Positions 25,469 through 34,337 of a stretch of 64,000 bases of DNA are shown here, piece by piece. The notes under the pieces are model-generated. The model did not search any database. It worked only from the letters and a program-made list of their open reading frames with translations, and was not told the DNA's origin. This DNA comes from Rubrivirga sp046845755 (GTDB lineage Bacteria; Bacteroidota; Rhodothermia; Rhodothermales; Rubricoccaceae), in assembly GCF_046845755.1 (NCBI RefSeq), contig NZ_CP177357.1:2976001-3040000 (forward strand), written 5' to 3'. Positions within the stretch are counted from its first letter, which is position 1; every line of letters begins with the position of its first letter. The translations under genes were made by a program, and so were the position numbers.

Positions 25469-26560
25469 ATGAAGTACGCGTCCCTCGTCGGATGGGGCCA
25501 TTACGCCCCCGAGAACGTCGTCACGAACGACGACCTCGCCAAGATCGTCGACACCTCCGACGAGTGGATCCGCTCGCGGTCCGGCATCGAGCGCCGCCAC
25601 TTTGTGAGCCCGGACCAGGCGACCTCCGACCTCAGCATCGAGGCGGCGCGCCGCGCGCTCGACCGCGCGGGCGTGGCCCCCGAGGACGTGGACCTGGTGA
25701 TCGTGGCGACCTCCAGCCCGGACTACCTCACGCCCCCCGTGTCGAGCCAGATCCAGCACGGGCTCGGCTGCACGAACGCGGGCGCCTTCACGATGATGGT
25801 CGGCTGCACCGGCTTCGTCTACGGGCTCGTCACCGCCGATCAGTTTATCCGGACGGGCGCCTACGAGACCATCTTGGTCGTCGGTGCCGAGGTGATCTCG
25901 AAAAACCTCGACTTCGAAGACCGGACCACGTGCGTGCTCTTCGGCGACGGCGCCGGCGCGGTCGTGCTCCAGGCGTCGGACGACCCGTGCGGGGTCCAGG
26001 CCTTCGAGCTCGGCAGCGACGGCTCCCAGGCGGAGGCGCTGATCGCGCCGTGCCCCGGCACGCGCAACCCGGTCTCTCAGGAGGCCATCGACAACCGGAC
26101 GCACTACCTCCGGATGGACGGCCGGGCCGTCTTCAAGTTCGCCACGCGCACGATGGCCGAGTCGATCCAGCGCGTGATGGCCAAGGCCGACGCCGAGGTC
26201 GCCGACGTGGACCTGTTCATCCCGCATCAGGCGAACGCCCGCATCATCGAGTACGCCGCCAAGACGCTCGGCCTGCCGCCGGAGAAGGTGGTGATGAACG
26301 TGGCCGACTACGGCAACACCTCCGCGGCGACCATCCCGATCGCGCTCTCCGAGACGCTCGACGCCGGCCGCGCCAAGCCCGGCGACACGCTCGCGCTCGT
26401 TGGCTTCGGCGCGGGCCTGACGTGGGCCGCGTGCCTGTTCGACCTGGGCCCGCTCGCGCTCGCGCCGGCCGACGCCGAGGCCGACCGCGCGCACACGGGC
26501 GACGGCACGCCCGACTCCGTCATCGACGACCGCGGCGTGGTCTCGGGCCTGATCGCGTAG
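25469..26560 (+). CDS. fabH: 3-oxoacyl-ACP synthase III
   Basis: A 363-residue condensing enzyme that starts fatty acid chains from an acyl-CoA and malonyl-ACP. The active-site Cys is in VGCTGFVYGL (about 112), His in FIPHQANARII and Asn in YGNTSAATIP; the end motif GFGAGLTWAACLF is also present. The N-terminus (GHYAPENVVTNDDLAKIVDTS) is standard. About 35 extra Asp/Ala-rich residues follow the usual C-terminus. It is a lone gene here, not in a fab operon; the window's accB and accC lie 9 kb away on the other strand. Confidence 0.95.
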   Translation: MKYASLVGWGHYAPENVVTNDDLAKIVDTSDEWIRSRSGIERRHFVSPDQATSDLSIEAARRALDRAGVAPEDVDLVIVATSSPDYLTPPVSSQIQHGLGCTNAGAFTMMVGCTGFVYGLVTADQFIRTGAYETILVVGAEVISKNLDFEDRTTCVLFGDGAGAVVLQASDDPCGVQAFELGSDGSQAEALIAPCPGTRNPVSQEAIDNRTHYLRMDGRAVFKFATRTMAESIQRVMAKADAEVADVDLFIPHQANARIIEYAAKTLGLPPEKVVMNVADYGNTSAATIPIALSETLDAGRAKPGDTLALVGFGAGLTWAACLFDLGPLALAPADAEADRAHTGDGTPDSVIDDRGVVSGLIA

Positions 26561-26625
26561 CAGGTCCAGATGTGACCTGGTGAGGGTGCAGAGCGGCCCT
26601 AGGCTCCCCCTCCACGCCCGCCCCC

Positions 26626-27102
26626 ATGCGCGTCGCACTCGCCCCCGTCGCCGCCGTCGCCGTCCTCGCCGGCTGTTCTCTCACCGACGGCGACGCCGCG
26701 CTCTCGTTCCGATCGCTGGCCTCGACCTCGGCGTTCCAGCCCATCGACCCCATCACCGTCGTTCATACGGAGGCCGCGGCCGACGCGCTCCGGGAGCGGC
26801 TCGGCCTGGCCGACCCCATCGAGGCCGACTTTGGCCGGGAAACGGTCCTCGCGGTCAGCACCTTCGGCGCCTGCCCCGCTACGAACTACCAGCTCACCGT
26901 CGTAGACGTCGAGGGCGACGGCGGCCGAGCCATCGTGTCGGCCGAGGTCGAGCGCGTCGGAGACGTCGGCGGCGGTGCGCTGACCTACCCCGTCAGCGTC
27001 ATCGCCGTCTCCGGCCTGGACATCGTCTCGATCGGCGGAGGCGCGGAGGCCGACGTCGCCCTCCGCCTGTCCGGCGACCAGCAGGACTGCGCCCTCCGCT
27101 AG
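26626..27102 (+). CDS. Lipoprotein, PrcB-like beta domain
   Basis: A 158-residue protein starting MRVALAPVAAVAVLAGCSLTD, a clear lipoprotein signal with the Cys at 17. The mature part contains a pattern (DFGRETVLAVSTFGACP, then YQLTVVDVEGDGG, then ALTYPVSVIAVSG) like the protease-complex-associated PrcB C-terminal domain found in small envelope lipoproteins. The similarity is weak and by eye. It stands alone after fabH, with another lipoprotein gene following. Confidence 0.7.
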   Translation: MRVALAPVAAVAVLAGCSLTDGDAALSFRSLASTSAFQPIDPITVVHTEAAADALRERLGLADPIEADFGRETVLAVSTFGACPATNYQLTVVDVEGDGGRAIVSAEVERVGDVGGGALTYPVSVIAVSGLDIVSIGGGAEADVALRLSGDQQDCALR

Positions 27103-27238
27103 CGCACGGACCGTGCACGTCCCACCGCTCGGCGGTGTCCACCGGGCCGGACGCGCGGCCGCGCAAAGGTGCCCTCGCGCGCCTGCGGAGCCGATGGCCC
27201 GGTCTCTGCATCCCTCCCCACGTCCCACCACGACTCCC

Positions 27239-27547
27239 ATGCGGCTTCTCGCCCTCGCCACCCTCTCGCTCGGCCTGCTCGCGGGCTGCTCCTCGTCCAA
27301 CTACGACCGCTCCGGCCGGTCGTACCCCGCCTCCGCCCGCGTCGGCGGCAGCGGGAGCCAGGCGCGCTATGTCGTCTGCCACAAGGGCAAGGACACCAAG
27401 ACGTTGCCCCAGAGCGCCGTCCGCGGACACCTCAACCACGGCGACCGCTTCGGCGCCTGCCGCAGCGATCGGCGCGACGACCGTCGGGATGACCGACGCG
27501 GCAACGGGAACGGCAGGGGCAATGGGCGCGGCAACGGCCGCAACTAG
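27239..27547 (+). CDS. Small lipoprotein with a CHKGK...HLxHGDxxGxC motif
   Basis: A 102-residue protein starting MRLLALATLSLGLLAGCSSS (lipobox LAGC). The centre carries YVVCHKGKDTKTLP and AVRGHLNHGDRFGAC, a motif known to me from many secreted proteins (C-H-x-G-K/R ... HLxHGDxxGxC), whose paired Cys and His residues suggest a small metal- or disulphide-stabilised knob of unknown role. The last 30 residues are low-complexity Arg/Asp then Asn/Gly (RRDDRRDDRRGNGNGRGN). ATG 27239 is chosen since the upstream frame lacks a signal peptide. Confidence 0.75.
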   Translation: MRLLALATLSLGLLAGCSSSNYDRSGRSYPASARVGGSGSQARYVVCHKGKDTKTLPQSAVRGHLNHGDRFGACRSDRRDDRRDDRRGNGNGRGNGRGNGRN

Positions 27548-27849
27548 CGCGAGCCCCGCTGGCGCGAGCCGATGGGCTTGCGCAAGCGCTGCCTGCTGGC
27601 GCGGCGCCCGTCGCCCTCCCCCGGCCCCTCCCGTCCGGGAGGGGAGGGTTGGCCAGTGGTCACCGTGGGTCTTCTTGCGCAGGCGTCGCCTCCGACGCCC
27701 CCTCTCCCCGTCGGGAGAGGGATGGGGTGAGGGTGTCCGCCGGCTGGCGCCAGCAGGACCGCTCGCGAGGCGAACCGGGCCACGGCGGGTTCGGCGCGCC
27801 GCGCCGCGCCGGGCGGGTGATCTTGCGGGCCGTCCCCGCCTCGTCTCTC
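27548..27849. other. 302-bp repeat-filled intergenic region
   Basis: No gene seen. It contains GCGCAAGC/GCTGGCGC-type small inverted pieces (27552-27600), a CCCTCCCCCGGCCCCTCCC / GGGAGGGGAGGG palindrome (27614-27648), a family A palindrome (27694-27733) and a CCGGCTGGCGCCAGCAGG palindrome (about 27740-27757). Confidence 0.7.
27694..27733 (+). repeat. Family A palindromic repeat
   Basis: ACGCCCCCTCTCCCC, loop, GGGAGAGGGATGGGGTGAGGG. A slightly diverged copy with T for CA in the tail. Confidence 0.8.
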
Positions 27850-28671
27850 ATGCTCCGCGACCACACCCTCGCCGTCCTCGGCACCGGCCACATCGGGCGC
27901 GCCCTCGTCGGCGGCCTGCTGCGCGGCGGCGACCTCGCCGCCGACCGCATCACCGTCACCCGGCGGAGCGCCGAGGGGCTGGCGACGCTCCGCGAGCAGT
28001 TCCCGGGCGTCACCGCGACGGACGACAACCCGGCGGCCGTCCGGGATGCGAGCCTGGTGATCGTGTCCGTCAAGCCGCAGAACGCGGCGGCGCTGTTCGC
28101 CGAGGTCCGCGAGCACCTGACCCCGGGCACGCTCGTGCTCTCGACGCTGGCAGGCGTGACGACGGCGGCGCTGGCAGACGCGCTCGGGGACGCGCTCCCG
28201 ATCGTCCGGGCGATGCCGAACACGCCGGCGCTCGTCGACGAGGGGGCGACGGCGATCGCGCCTGGCGCGCACGCGAGCCCGGCGCACGTGGCGCTCGCGC
28301 GCGAGGTGTTCCTGGCCGTCGGCCACGTGGTCGAGGAGGTTCCGGAGCACCTGATGGACGCCGTCACCGGCCTGTCGGGCAGTGGCCCGGCGTACGTGTT
28401 CATGGTGATCGAGGCGCTGACCGACGCGGGCGTCAAGCAGGGCCTGCCGCGGCCGGTCGCGCGGCGGCTGTCGATGCAAACGGTCTTGGGCGCGGCGCGG
28501 CTGGCGATCGAGACAGGCGAGCACCCGGCGATCCTGCGCGACCAGGTGACGACGCCGGGCGGGACCACGATCACGGCCGTCGCCGAGCTCGAAAAGCAGG
28601 GGCTCCGGTCGATGTTCATCGACACCGTCGCGATGGCGACCGAGCGGAGCCGCCAGCTCGGCGAGGGCTGA
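27850..28671 (+). CDS. proC: Pyrroline-5-carboxylate reductase
   Basis: A 273-residue NAD(P)H-dependent enzyme that makes proline from pyrroline-5-carboxylate. The Rossmann start AVLGTGHIGRALVGGLL, the SVKPQ turn, IVRAMPNTPALV, and the family signature TGLSGSGPAYVFMVIEAL followed by DQVTTPGGTTITAV are all present. Length is standard and no lesion is seen. It is monocistronic, bracketed by repeat-rich gaps. Confidence 0.95.
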   Translation: MLRDHTLAVLGTGHIGRALVGGLLRGGDLAADRITVTRRSAEGLATLREQFPGVTATDDNPAAVRDASLVIVSVKPQNAAALFAEVREHLTPGTLVLSTLAGVTTAALADALGDALPIVRAMPNTPALVDEGATAIAPGAHASPAHVALAREVFLAVGHVVEEVPEHLMDAVTGLSGSGPAYVFMVIEALTDAGVKQGLPRPVARRLSMQTVLGAARLAIETGEHPAILRDQVTTPGGTTITAVAELEKQGLRSMFIDTVAMATERSRQLGEG

Positions 28672-28747
28672 GGCGGCCCCTCTCGAGGCCCGCAAGCCCT
28701 TTGAACAGGCCCGCGCCCGCCACCGCACGCGGGGCGGGCGCGGGGGG

Positions 28748-28786
28748 CCCTCACCCTGTCCCTCTCCCAGTGGGAGAGGGGACGCC
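28748..28786 (-). repeat. Family A palindromic repeat
   Basis: CCCTCACCCTGTCCCTCTCCC, loop, GGGAGAGGGGACGCC, in reverse orientation. It lies between the convergent proC and DUF3857 genes. Confidence 0.85.
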
Positions 28787-28824
28787 GTAGCCAGGCTCAC
28801 GCCTGAAGGGAGAGGTGGGGTCGG

Positions 28825-30732
28825 CTACTCGCGCCGGGCAATGGCCCGCATCCCGTCGGCCTCGGCGACGGCCAGGAAGAAGGCGCGGACCTCGCCGTAG
28901 GCCTCGGCCGGCTGGTCCGGCGCGTCGACGACCAGCTCGCGGACCACGACGATCGCGTCGCCATCGGCGGCGGCGCGCAAGGCGTAGCGGCCGACGACGC
29001 CGACGACCTCGACGGGCGGGAGGTCACCATCGACCGCGTACCCGTCGGGCAGGGCGATGCGGACGGAGTCGCGGCGGGCGTATGCGGCGCCCAGGCGGAC
29101 CGGCTGGCGGCGCGTGTCCACGGCTGGCGGGACGGCGACCGCCCCCGCGAACGGGGTCAGGCCGACGAGCAGGCGCGTGCCCGCCCGTCGGGCGAGGCCG
29201 GGCACGGCGAGCTGGGCCGACAGCTCGAGGGTGTCCGGCCGGGCCGCCACGGCCGACACGTCGACGGCGCCGAGGTCGGCGCTGGCGATCCCCGCGAGCG
29301 CGCGGAGCGTGGCCGCGCGGTCGACCTCCGTCGCCTCCGCGAGCGCGGCGACGGCGTCGGTGCGGGGCTCGCCGTGCAGCGTCCAGCGGAGATCGGCGGT
29401 CGCCGAGCCGCGCGCGTCCACGACCACGTCCGCGTCGAGGCGCGTCCAATTCGTCTCGGGCGTCGAGACCGGCGTGCGGACGATGCGGCTGTTGGCGCCG
29501 TCGATGAGCAGACCCGGGCGGTTCTCGGTAAACGAGCCGAGGTGGCCGAAGGCGGCGTAGGGGCTCGTGCACTCGAGCCAGACCGCGCCGTCGGGCGCGA
29601 TCGTGGGCACGCGGTACTCGGGGAGCGGAACGCGCAGGATGACGTGGTTGAAGGCGTTCTGCGGGAACGCCTCGGCCAGGTCGGACCCCTCGACGCCCGC
29701 CTCGATGAGCACGGGGTCGGCCGCGATGCCGACGGCCTCCAGCATCGCCAGCATGTAGTTGGTGAGCGCCTTGCAGTCGCCGTAGCGGCGCTCGAACACG
29801 TAGGCGGCGTCGAAGGGCTGCCAGCCGCCGAGCCCGAGCTGGATGCTGACGTAGCGCGTCGTGGCCTGGAGGTGGCGGTACAGGCGCCGGGCGCGCTCGG
29901 CGTCGGTCGTGGCGCCCTCAACGATGCGGCGGACCTCGGCGAGCGCGCCCGGCGGCAGCGCCTGGCGGTCGGCGCCGAGGCCGTCGTACCACGCGCCAAA
30001 CGCGCTCCACGAGTCGAGGCGGCCCTGGGCGCCGCCGATCTCGAAGCGGTCCGTCCCGAGCCGGAGCTCGGGGAGCTGCTCCCAGCCCGGCGGCCCCCAC
30101 TCCTCGATCTGGGCGCGCGTCAGACCGACGATGCGCCACGTCCGCGCGTCGCGGCCCCGGTCGCCGAGCCGTTCGGACGGCGGCACCACGTCGCGCGCCA
30201 GCGTCCGGACCGGCGTGCCCGTGGGGACGGTGAGCGTGAACAGCGCCTCCTCGACGGGCCAGCCCGAGCGCTGCGGGCGCCACGTCGGCCAGCCGAGCAC
30301 GCCGTCGTGCTCAATCTCGTACGTCCACTCGACGGTGAACGGGAGGCGGTCGCCGTAGAGCGCGGCGCGGCGCACCTTGAGGTCCTCGTAGATGGAGCCC
30401 AGCGCGCGGTCCTCGGCATCGCGGCGGCCGAGCCGGCGGACTTCGGTCCCGTCGGCGTCGTACAGCGTGCCCTCGAACCGGCGCAGGCGCCGGAAGCCAC
30501 CGTGGACGACGCCCAGCTCGGCGACGGCCTCGCGGCCCGCCGCGTCGAGCGCCGTCGCCACGAGTCGGACGCGCGTCGTCGCCCGGCCAGGGCCGTCGAC
30601 CTCGTACTCGGTCGCGTAGTGGCGGACGACGACGGGCGCGCCGTCGGCCGCGAGCCGGACGGCGGGCGTGACGGCCCACTCTTGCGCCGAGGCGCTCGCG
30701 GTGAGCGCCGCGAGCAGGAGAACCGCGCGCAC
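28825..30732 (-). CDS. Exported DUF3857/transglutaminase protein, catalytic Cys present
   Basis: A 635-residue protein with a signal peptide (VRAVLLLAALTASAS). The DUF3857 beta domain occupies about 20-270; the transglutaminase-like core follows with YGDCKALTNYMLAML (catalytic Cys at 320), FNHVILRVPLP (His) and the Asp region IAPDGAVWLECTSPYAAFG. The C-terminal 200 residues are a beta domain. Such proteins are probably peptidases or crosslinkers in the periplasm. The GTG start at 30732 shares one base with the TAG of the upstream paralogue (TAGTG), implying coupled translation. Confidence 0.88.
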   Translation of the reverse strand: MRAVLLLAALTASASAQEWAVTPAVRLAADGAPVVVRHYATEYEVDGPGRATTRVRLVATALDAAGREAVAELGVVHGGFRRLRRFEGTLYDADGTEVRRLGRRDAEDRALGSIYEDLKVRRAALYGDRLPFTVEWTYEIEHDGVLGWPTWRPQRSGWPVEEALFTLTVPTGTPVRTLARDVVPPSERLGDRGRDARTWRIVGLTRAQIEEWGPPGWEQLPELRLGTDRFEIGGAQGRLDSWSAFGAWYDGLGADRQALPPGALAEVRRIVEGATTDAERARRLYRHLQATTRYVSIQLGLGGWQPFDAAYVFERRYGDCKALTNYMLAMLEAVGIAADPVLIEAGVEGSDLAEAFPQNAFNHVILRVPLPEYRVPTIAPDGAVWLECTSPYAAFGHLGSFTENRPGLLIDGANSRIVRTPVSTPETNWTRLDADVVVDARGSATADLRWTLHGEPRTDAVAALAEATEVDRAATLRALAGIASADLGAVDVSAVAARPDTLELSAQLAVPGLARRAGTRLLVGLTPFAGAVAVPPAVDTRRQPVRLGAAYARRDSVRIALPDGYAVDGDLPPVEVVGVVGRYALRAAADGDAIVVVRELVVDAPDQPAEAYGEVRAFFLAVAEADGMRAIARRE

Positions 30733-32759
30733 TACTGGTCGCCCCCGGCGTCGTCGCCGGCGTCGGGCTCGGGCGTGTCGACGGGCGGGGCGGGCGGCGG
30801 CGGGCCGGGCTCGCCGGTGCGCACCAGCACGAGCGCTTCCGCCTCGGTCGCCACGATCTCGTCGTACAGCTCGCGCAGCGCCGGGTACTCGTCGGCCTCG
30901 ACCTGCGACTCGGTCACCATCAGGACGGTCCGCACGGAGACGCCGCCGGGCGCCGCCGACACGAACCGCTGGTAGCGGACCTTCCGGCTCGGGATCGCCA
31001 GCGACACGGTCTCCGGCAGGTCGACGGCCTCCCAGCCGTCGGGGATGGCGATGTCGGCGACGTAGGTGCGCTTGAAGGGGTAGGCGAAGTCGACGGGGAA
31101 CGTCCGCGTCTCGCGCTGGAACGGGTTCTCTTCGAGCTGCATCACGACGAACGGCGTGAGGTACATCTCGTCGCCGACGACCTCTGCGGCGGCCGTGGTC
31201 AGGCTGGCGGTCAGGTCGAGGCTCGCGTCGACACTGTCGATGCCGGTGACGACGACGTCGGCGAAGGCGACGGACTCGTCGGCGTCGGCGGCGTCGGACA
31301 GGGCGTCGGCGGTGCCGCTCGCGGCGGCCTCTTGGGCGATCGCGACGCGCGCGTCGAAGGCGTCGTAGCCCGCCAGCCGGAGCTGCAGCGTGCCCGCGAG
31401 CGTGCCGTCGGGCGCGAGCCGGCCGCGCACGAGCGTCGTCGTCTCGGTGTCGCGCGGGGCGCGGAGCGGCACCCAGCGCGGGCGGGCGTAGTCGGCCAGC
31501 CAGACCTCGCCGTTGAGGGCCTGCACGTCGACCTCGCCGTACGGGCGGTGCGGGCTCGTCGGGTCGAGCAGCGTCAGCCCGGCGCCCGGGACGACGGGGG
31601 CGACTAGGATCCGGTCGAACTGCTCGGCGACGGGGTACGCCGTGACCGGCCGGCCATTCGCGCGCGACGACAGCAGCACGGGGTGCGCCGGGATGCCCGC
31701 CTCGGCGAGCATCGCCACCAGCAGGTGCGCCAGCTCGCCCGAGGTGCCGGAGCGCGCCTGGGCGACGGCATCGAGGTCGCGGTCGGCGAACGTGCGGTGC
31801 GTGCCGTCCCACACGAACTCGGTGCGGACCAGGTCGTAGAGCGCGCGCGCCTTAGCCTCGTCGTCGACCAGTCCGGCGACCGTCGCCCGGGCCAGCTCGC
31901 GGGCGCGGCGGGTGCCCCGCTGGCGGCGGCCGAAGGCGTCGGCGTCGCGCAGGGTCTCGGCGAACTCGGGCCACGTCGAGAGGACGGTGTCGGTGAAGCC
32001 GTCGGGCCGGTGGACGGCGCGGAGCTGGAAGCCGACGTACTCGGCGAAGTCGGCCTCGGTCGTCGTGTACGGCTCGTCGCGGAGGGCGGGCACGTCGGTC
32101 GCCTGCCAGCGGAACTCGGCGGCGTCGTAGTCCGCGCGCCGGATCTGCTCGCGCGGGAAGGCCTGGAAGCGGCGGCCCTGCGAGACCGTCGCGTACTCGA
32201 AGTAGACCGGCAGGATGAGCCGGTACTCGCTCACGAGGGTCGGCTCGTCGGACTGGAACGTCCACCCGGGCAGGATGGTGATCTGGTCGGTCTCGTACGT
32301 GTACTCGATCTCGAAGATGGCGCCGGGCTGGAGGGCGGGCATCGAGAAGCGGACCTCGCGCGTGCCCGGGGCGACCACCTCGTCCAGGATGTCGCGGCCG
32401 CTCAGCTCGACGCGGCGATAGTCGCCCTGGCCGTCGGGCACGAACGTCTGGCCGCGGACGCGGCGGATCTGGTCGTCGCCGTTGTAGCGCATCGCGAACT
32501 CGCCCTGGGCGTAGCCGGCCTCGTCCAAGATCTTGACGCGGGTGTGGCGGCGGATCTTGTAGGTCAGGCTCTGGCCCATCCGCAGGTCGAGCTCGGCGAA
32601 CCCGACGTCGGCCAGCACGACGGCGTGGGCGTCGGGGTCGGCGACGGTCTCGAGCGCCTTGTCGGCGTCGTTGAGGCGGCCCCACCGGATCGGCGGGTCC
32701 TGGGCGACCGCCGCGAGGGGCGCGAGCAGCACGGCGAAGACGGCGAGGCGACGGATCAC
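30732..32759 (-). CDS. Exported DUF3857 protein with a degenerate transglutaminase core
   Basis: A 675-residue paralogue of the following gene. It starts at GTG 32759 with a signal peptide (VIRRLAVFAVLLAPLAAVAQ). The DUF3857 domain is clear (LTYKIRRHTRVKILDEAGYA, FEIEYTYETDQI). In the transglutaminase-like core the expected Cys motif G-D-C reads SGTSGELAHLLVAML, with Ser340 in the Cys place. The expected His segment reads FDRILVAPVV, with Arg instead of His. The C-terminus is Asp/Pro-rich. It is therefore probably non-catalytic. The pair of one active-looking and one inactive-looking paralogue suggests a heteromeric envelope complex. Confidence 0.87.
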   Translation of the reverse strand: MIRRLAVFAVLLAPLAAVAQDPPIRWGRLNDADKALETVADPDAHAVVLADVGFAELDLRMGQSLTYKIRRHTRVKILDEAGYAQGEFAMRYNGDDQIRRVRGQTFVPDGQGDYRRVELSGRDILDEVVAPGTREVRFSMPALQPGAIFEIEYTYETDQITILPGWTFQSDEPTLVSEYRLILPVYFEYATVSQGRRFQAFPREQIRRADYDAAEFRWQATDVPALRDEPYTTTEADFAEYVGFQLRAVHRPDGFTDTVLSTWPEFAETLRDADAFGRRQRGTRRARELARATVAGLVDDEAKARALYDLVRTEFVWDGTHRTFADRDLDAVAQARSGTSGELAHLLVAMLAEAGIPAHPVLLSSRANGRPVTAYPVAEQFDRILVAPVVPGAGLTLLDPTSPHRPYGEVDVQALNGEVWLADYARPRWVPLRAPRDTETTTLVRGRLAPDGTLAGTLQLRLAGYDAFDARVAIAQEAAASGTADALSDAADADESVAFADVVVTGIDSVDASLDLTASLTTAAAEVVGDEMYLTPFVVMQLEENPFQRETRTFPVDFAYPFKRTYVADIAIPDGWEAVDLPETVSLAIPSRKVRYQRFVSAAPGGVSVRTVLMVTESQVEADEYPALRELYDEIVATEAEALVLVRTGEPGPPPPAPPVDTPEPDAGDDAGGDQ

Positions 32760-33026
32760 GAGACCGGGGGCGATGGGGCGACAAGATGATACGGAACTGC
32801 GCATCCGGGCCTAGTCATTCTGTATCACCGACCGTGCCTAACCCCTTTCCTCACATACGTGACCCATGTCGCCCTCGCCAGCCTCCGCGCGCGGGGTTCG
32901 ATCCGTGGCCGCCCCCGTTTTCACGCCTCGGCGCGGACCAGATCCCGCCCTCGGGCGTGTATGTTGACTTGCTAAACGCGCGGGCCTGCCGATACCCCCG
33001 GCGTCTGCCCCGAACCCACCCTCGAC
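32760..33026. other. Divergent promoter region before dnaN
   Basis: This 267-bp gap separates the minus-strand DUF3857 genes from dnaN and must hold promoters for both. I see an isolated TTGACT at 32964-32969 but no convincing partner box at standard spacing, and no DnaA-box cluster. Composition is slightly more AT-rich than the genes. Confidence 0.4.
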
Positions 33027-34157
33027 ATGAAGTTTACCGCCTCCAGCGCCGACCTCCTCCGGGCGCTCTCGACCGTCAACGGGGCCGTCCCCTCCAAGAG
33101 CACGCTCCCCATCCTGGAGTGCGTCCTGTTCGAGCGCATCGACGACCGCCTCAAGATCGCCGCGACCGACCTCGAGATCTCGATCGTCCAGAAGCTGGCC
33201 GTCCAGTTCGAGCAGAACGGGACCGACGCCAAGCAGCGCATCGCCGTCCCGGCGCGCCGACTGCTCGACACCTTGCGCGCGCTCCCCGACCTGTCGGTCA
33301 CCGTCACGACCGACGCCGAGTTCAACGTCGAGCTGACGACGGACCAGGGCCGGTACAAGATGGTCGGCTACGACGGCGGCGACTACCCCGCGCTCCCCTC
33401 GCTCGACGGCGCCCAGACGATCTCGGCCGACAGCGCCCTCGTCAAGCACGCCATCGACAAGACGGGCTTTGCCGCGAGCAAGGACGCCCTGCGTCCGGCG
33501 ATGATGGGCGTCCTGTTCCAGGTCCGCCCCGACAACGCGACCATCGTGGCGACCGATGGCCACCGGCTCGTCAAGCTGGTCGCCGACGGCATCACGGCCG
33601 AAGAGCCGATCGACGTGATCGTACCCGCCCGCGCCCTCGCGCTCGCGGCCAAGGCGGCCGGCGAGGGCGCCTGCTCCATCCAGATCGCCAGCGGCTACGT
33701 CGGGTTCGACTTTGGCGACACCCAGGTCGTCGGGCGCCTGATCGAGGAGCAGTACCCGAACTACGAGGCCGTCATCCCGGTCGAGAACGAGAAGCGCCTG
33801 ACGGTCGGCCGCGACGCCATGCTGGCGGCCGTCCGCCGCGTGGCCCTGTACTCGTCGTCGATGACGCACCAGATCCGGCTCGCGCTGGAGTCCGACGCAC
33901 TGACCGTCTCGGCGGAGGACATCGAGCGGGCGTCGGAGGCCAAGGAGCGCGTGCTCTGCGACTACGACGCCGAGCCGATGGAGATCGGGTTCAACTCGCA
34001 GTACCTCCAGGAGGTGCTCTCCAACATCGACGGCGAGGACGTGGCCTTCGAGTTCTCGTCGCCCAACCGCGCCGGCGTCGTCTCCCCCGCCGAGGGCGCC
34101 GACGGCGAGGAGCTCCTGATGCTCATCATGCCGGTGATGCTCAACACGTACGCGTGA
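33027..34157 (+). CDS. dnaN: DNA polymerase III beta subunit (sliding clamp)
   Basis: A 376-residue clamp that tethers the replicative polymerase. The start MKFTASSADLLRALSTVNGAVPSKSTLPILE is the family pattern, split here only by length. The three repeats of the clamp fold can be followed: KIAATDLEISI, TDGHRLVKL, and the C-terminal LLMLIMPVMLNTYA that forms part of the partner-binding pocket. Length is standard. dnaA is not adjacent within the window, so this dnaN is separated from it or dnaA lies elsewhere. A hairpin terminator follows at 34218. Confidence 0.97.
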   Translation: MKFTASSADLLRALSTVNGAVPSKSTLPILECVLFERIDDRLKIAATDLEISIVQKLAVQFEQNGTDAKQRIAVPARRLLDTLRALPDLSVTVTTDAEFNVELTTDQGRYKMVGYDGGDYPALPSLDGAQTISADSALVKHAIDKTGFAASKDALRPAMMGVLFQVRPDNATIVATDGHRLVKLVADGITAEEPIDVIVPARALALAAKAAGEGACSIQIASGYVGFDFGDTQVVGRLIEEQYPNYEAVIPVENEKRLTVGRDAMLAAVRRVALYSSSMTHQIRLALESDALTVSAEDIERASEAKERVLCDYDAEPMEIGFNSQYLQEVLSNIDGEDVAFEFSSPNRAGVVSPAEGADGEELLMLIMPVMLNTYA

Positions 34158-34217
34158 GCGGGTGATGGGTGATGGGTCACGGGTGATGAGCCCGTCGCCC
34201 GGTGCCGCAAGCGGAGA

Positions 34218-34253
34218 CGCCCCGGTCGATTCCTCGGCCGGGGCGCCTTTCTG
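34218..34253 (+). terminator. Hairpin terminator after dnaN
   Basis: CGCCCCGG-CGA stem, TTCC loop, TCG-CCGGGGCG, followed by CCTTTCT. It lies 60 bases after the dnaN stop. Between them are degenerate GGTGATGGGTGATGGGTCA strings. Confidence 0.75.
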
Positions 34254-34337
34254 TCTGGGCCCCCCACCTCGAGCTTGAGGTCGAGTGAGCCACGACGGCC
34301 GGGCGGTAGCTTGCGCCGCCGCCCGCCCCTCCCGCCC

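Noticed and set aside
30733..31812. Upstream extension of the 28825 DUF3857 gene into a 995-residue protein
   Set aside because: The extension is antisense-like Arg/Gly/Ala sequence overlapping the upstream paralogue. The GTG at 30732 begins a clean signal peptide.
30732..32759. A pseudogene because of the lost transglutaminase Cys and His
   Set aside because: The frame is undamaged over 675 codons, has a signal peptide and is translationally coupled to an intact paralogue.
32940..33026. A sigma-70-type promoter for dnaN at TTGACT (32964)
   Set aside because: No acceptable second box at 16-19 bases, and Bacteroidota-type promoters use other consensus elements.
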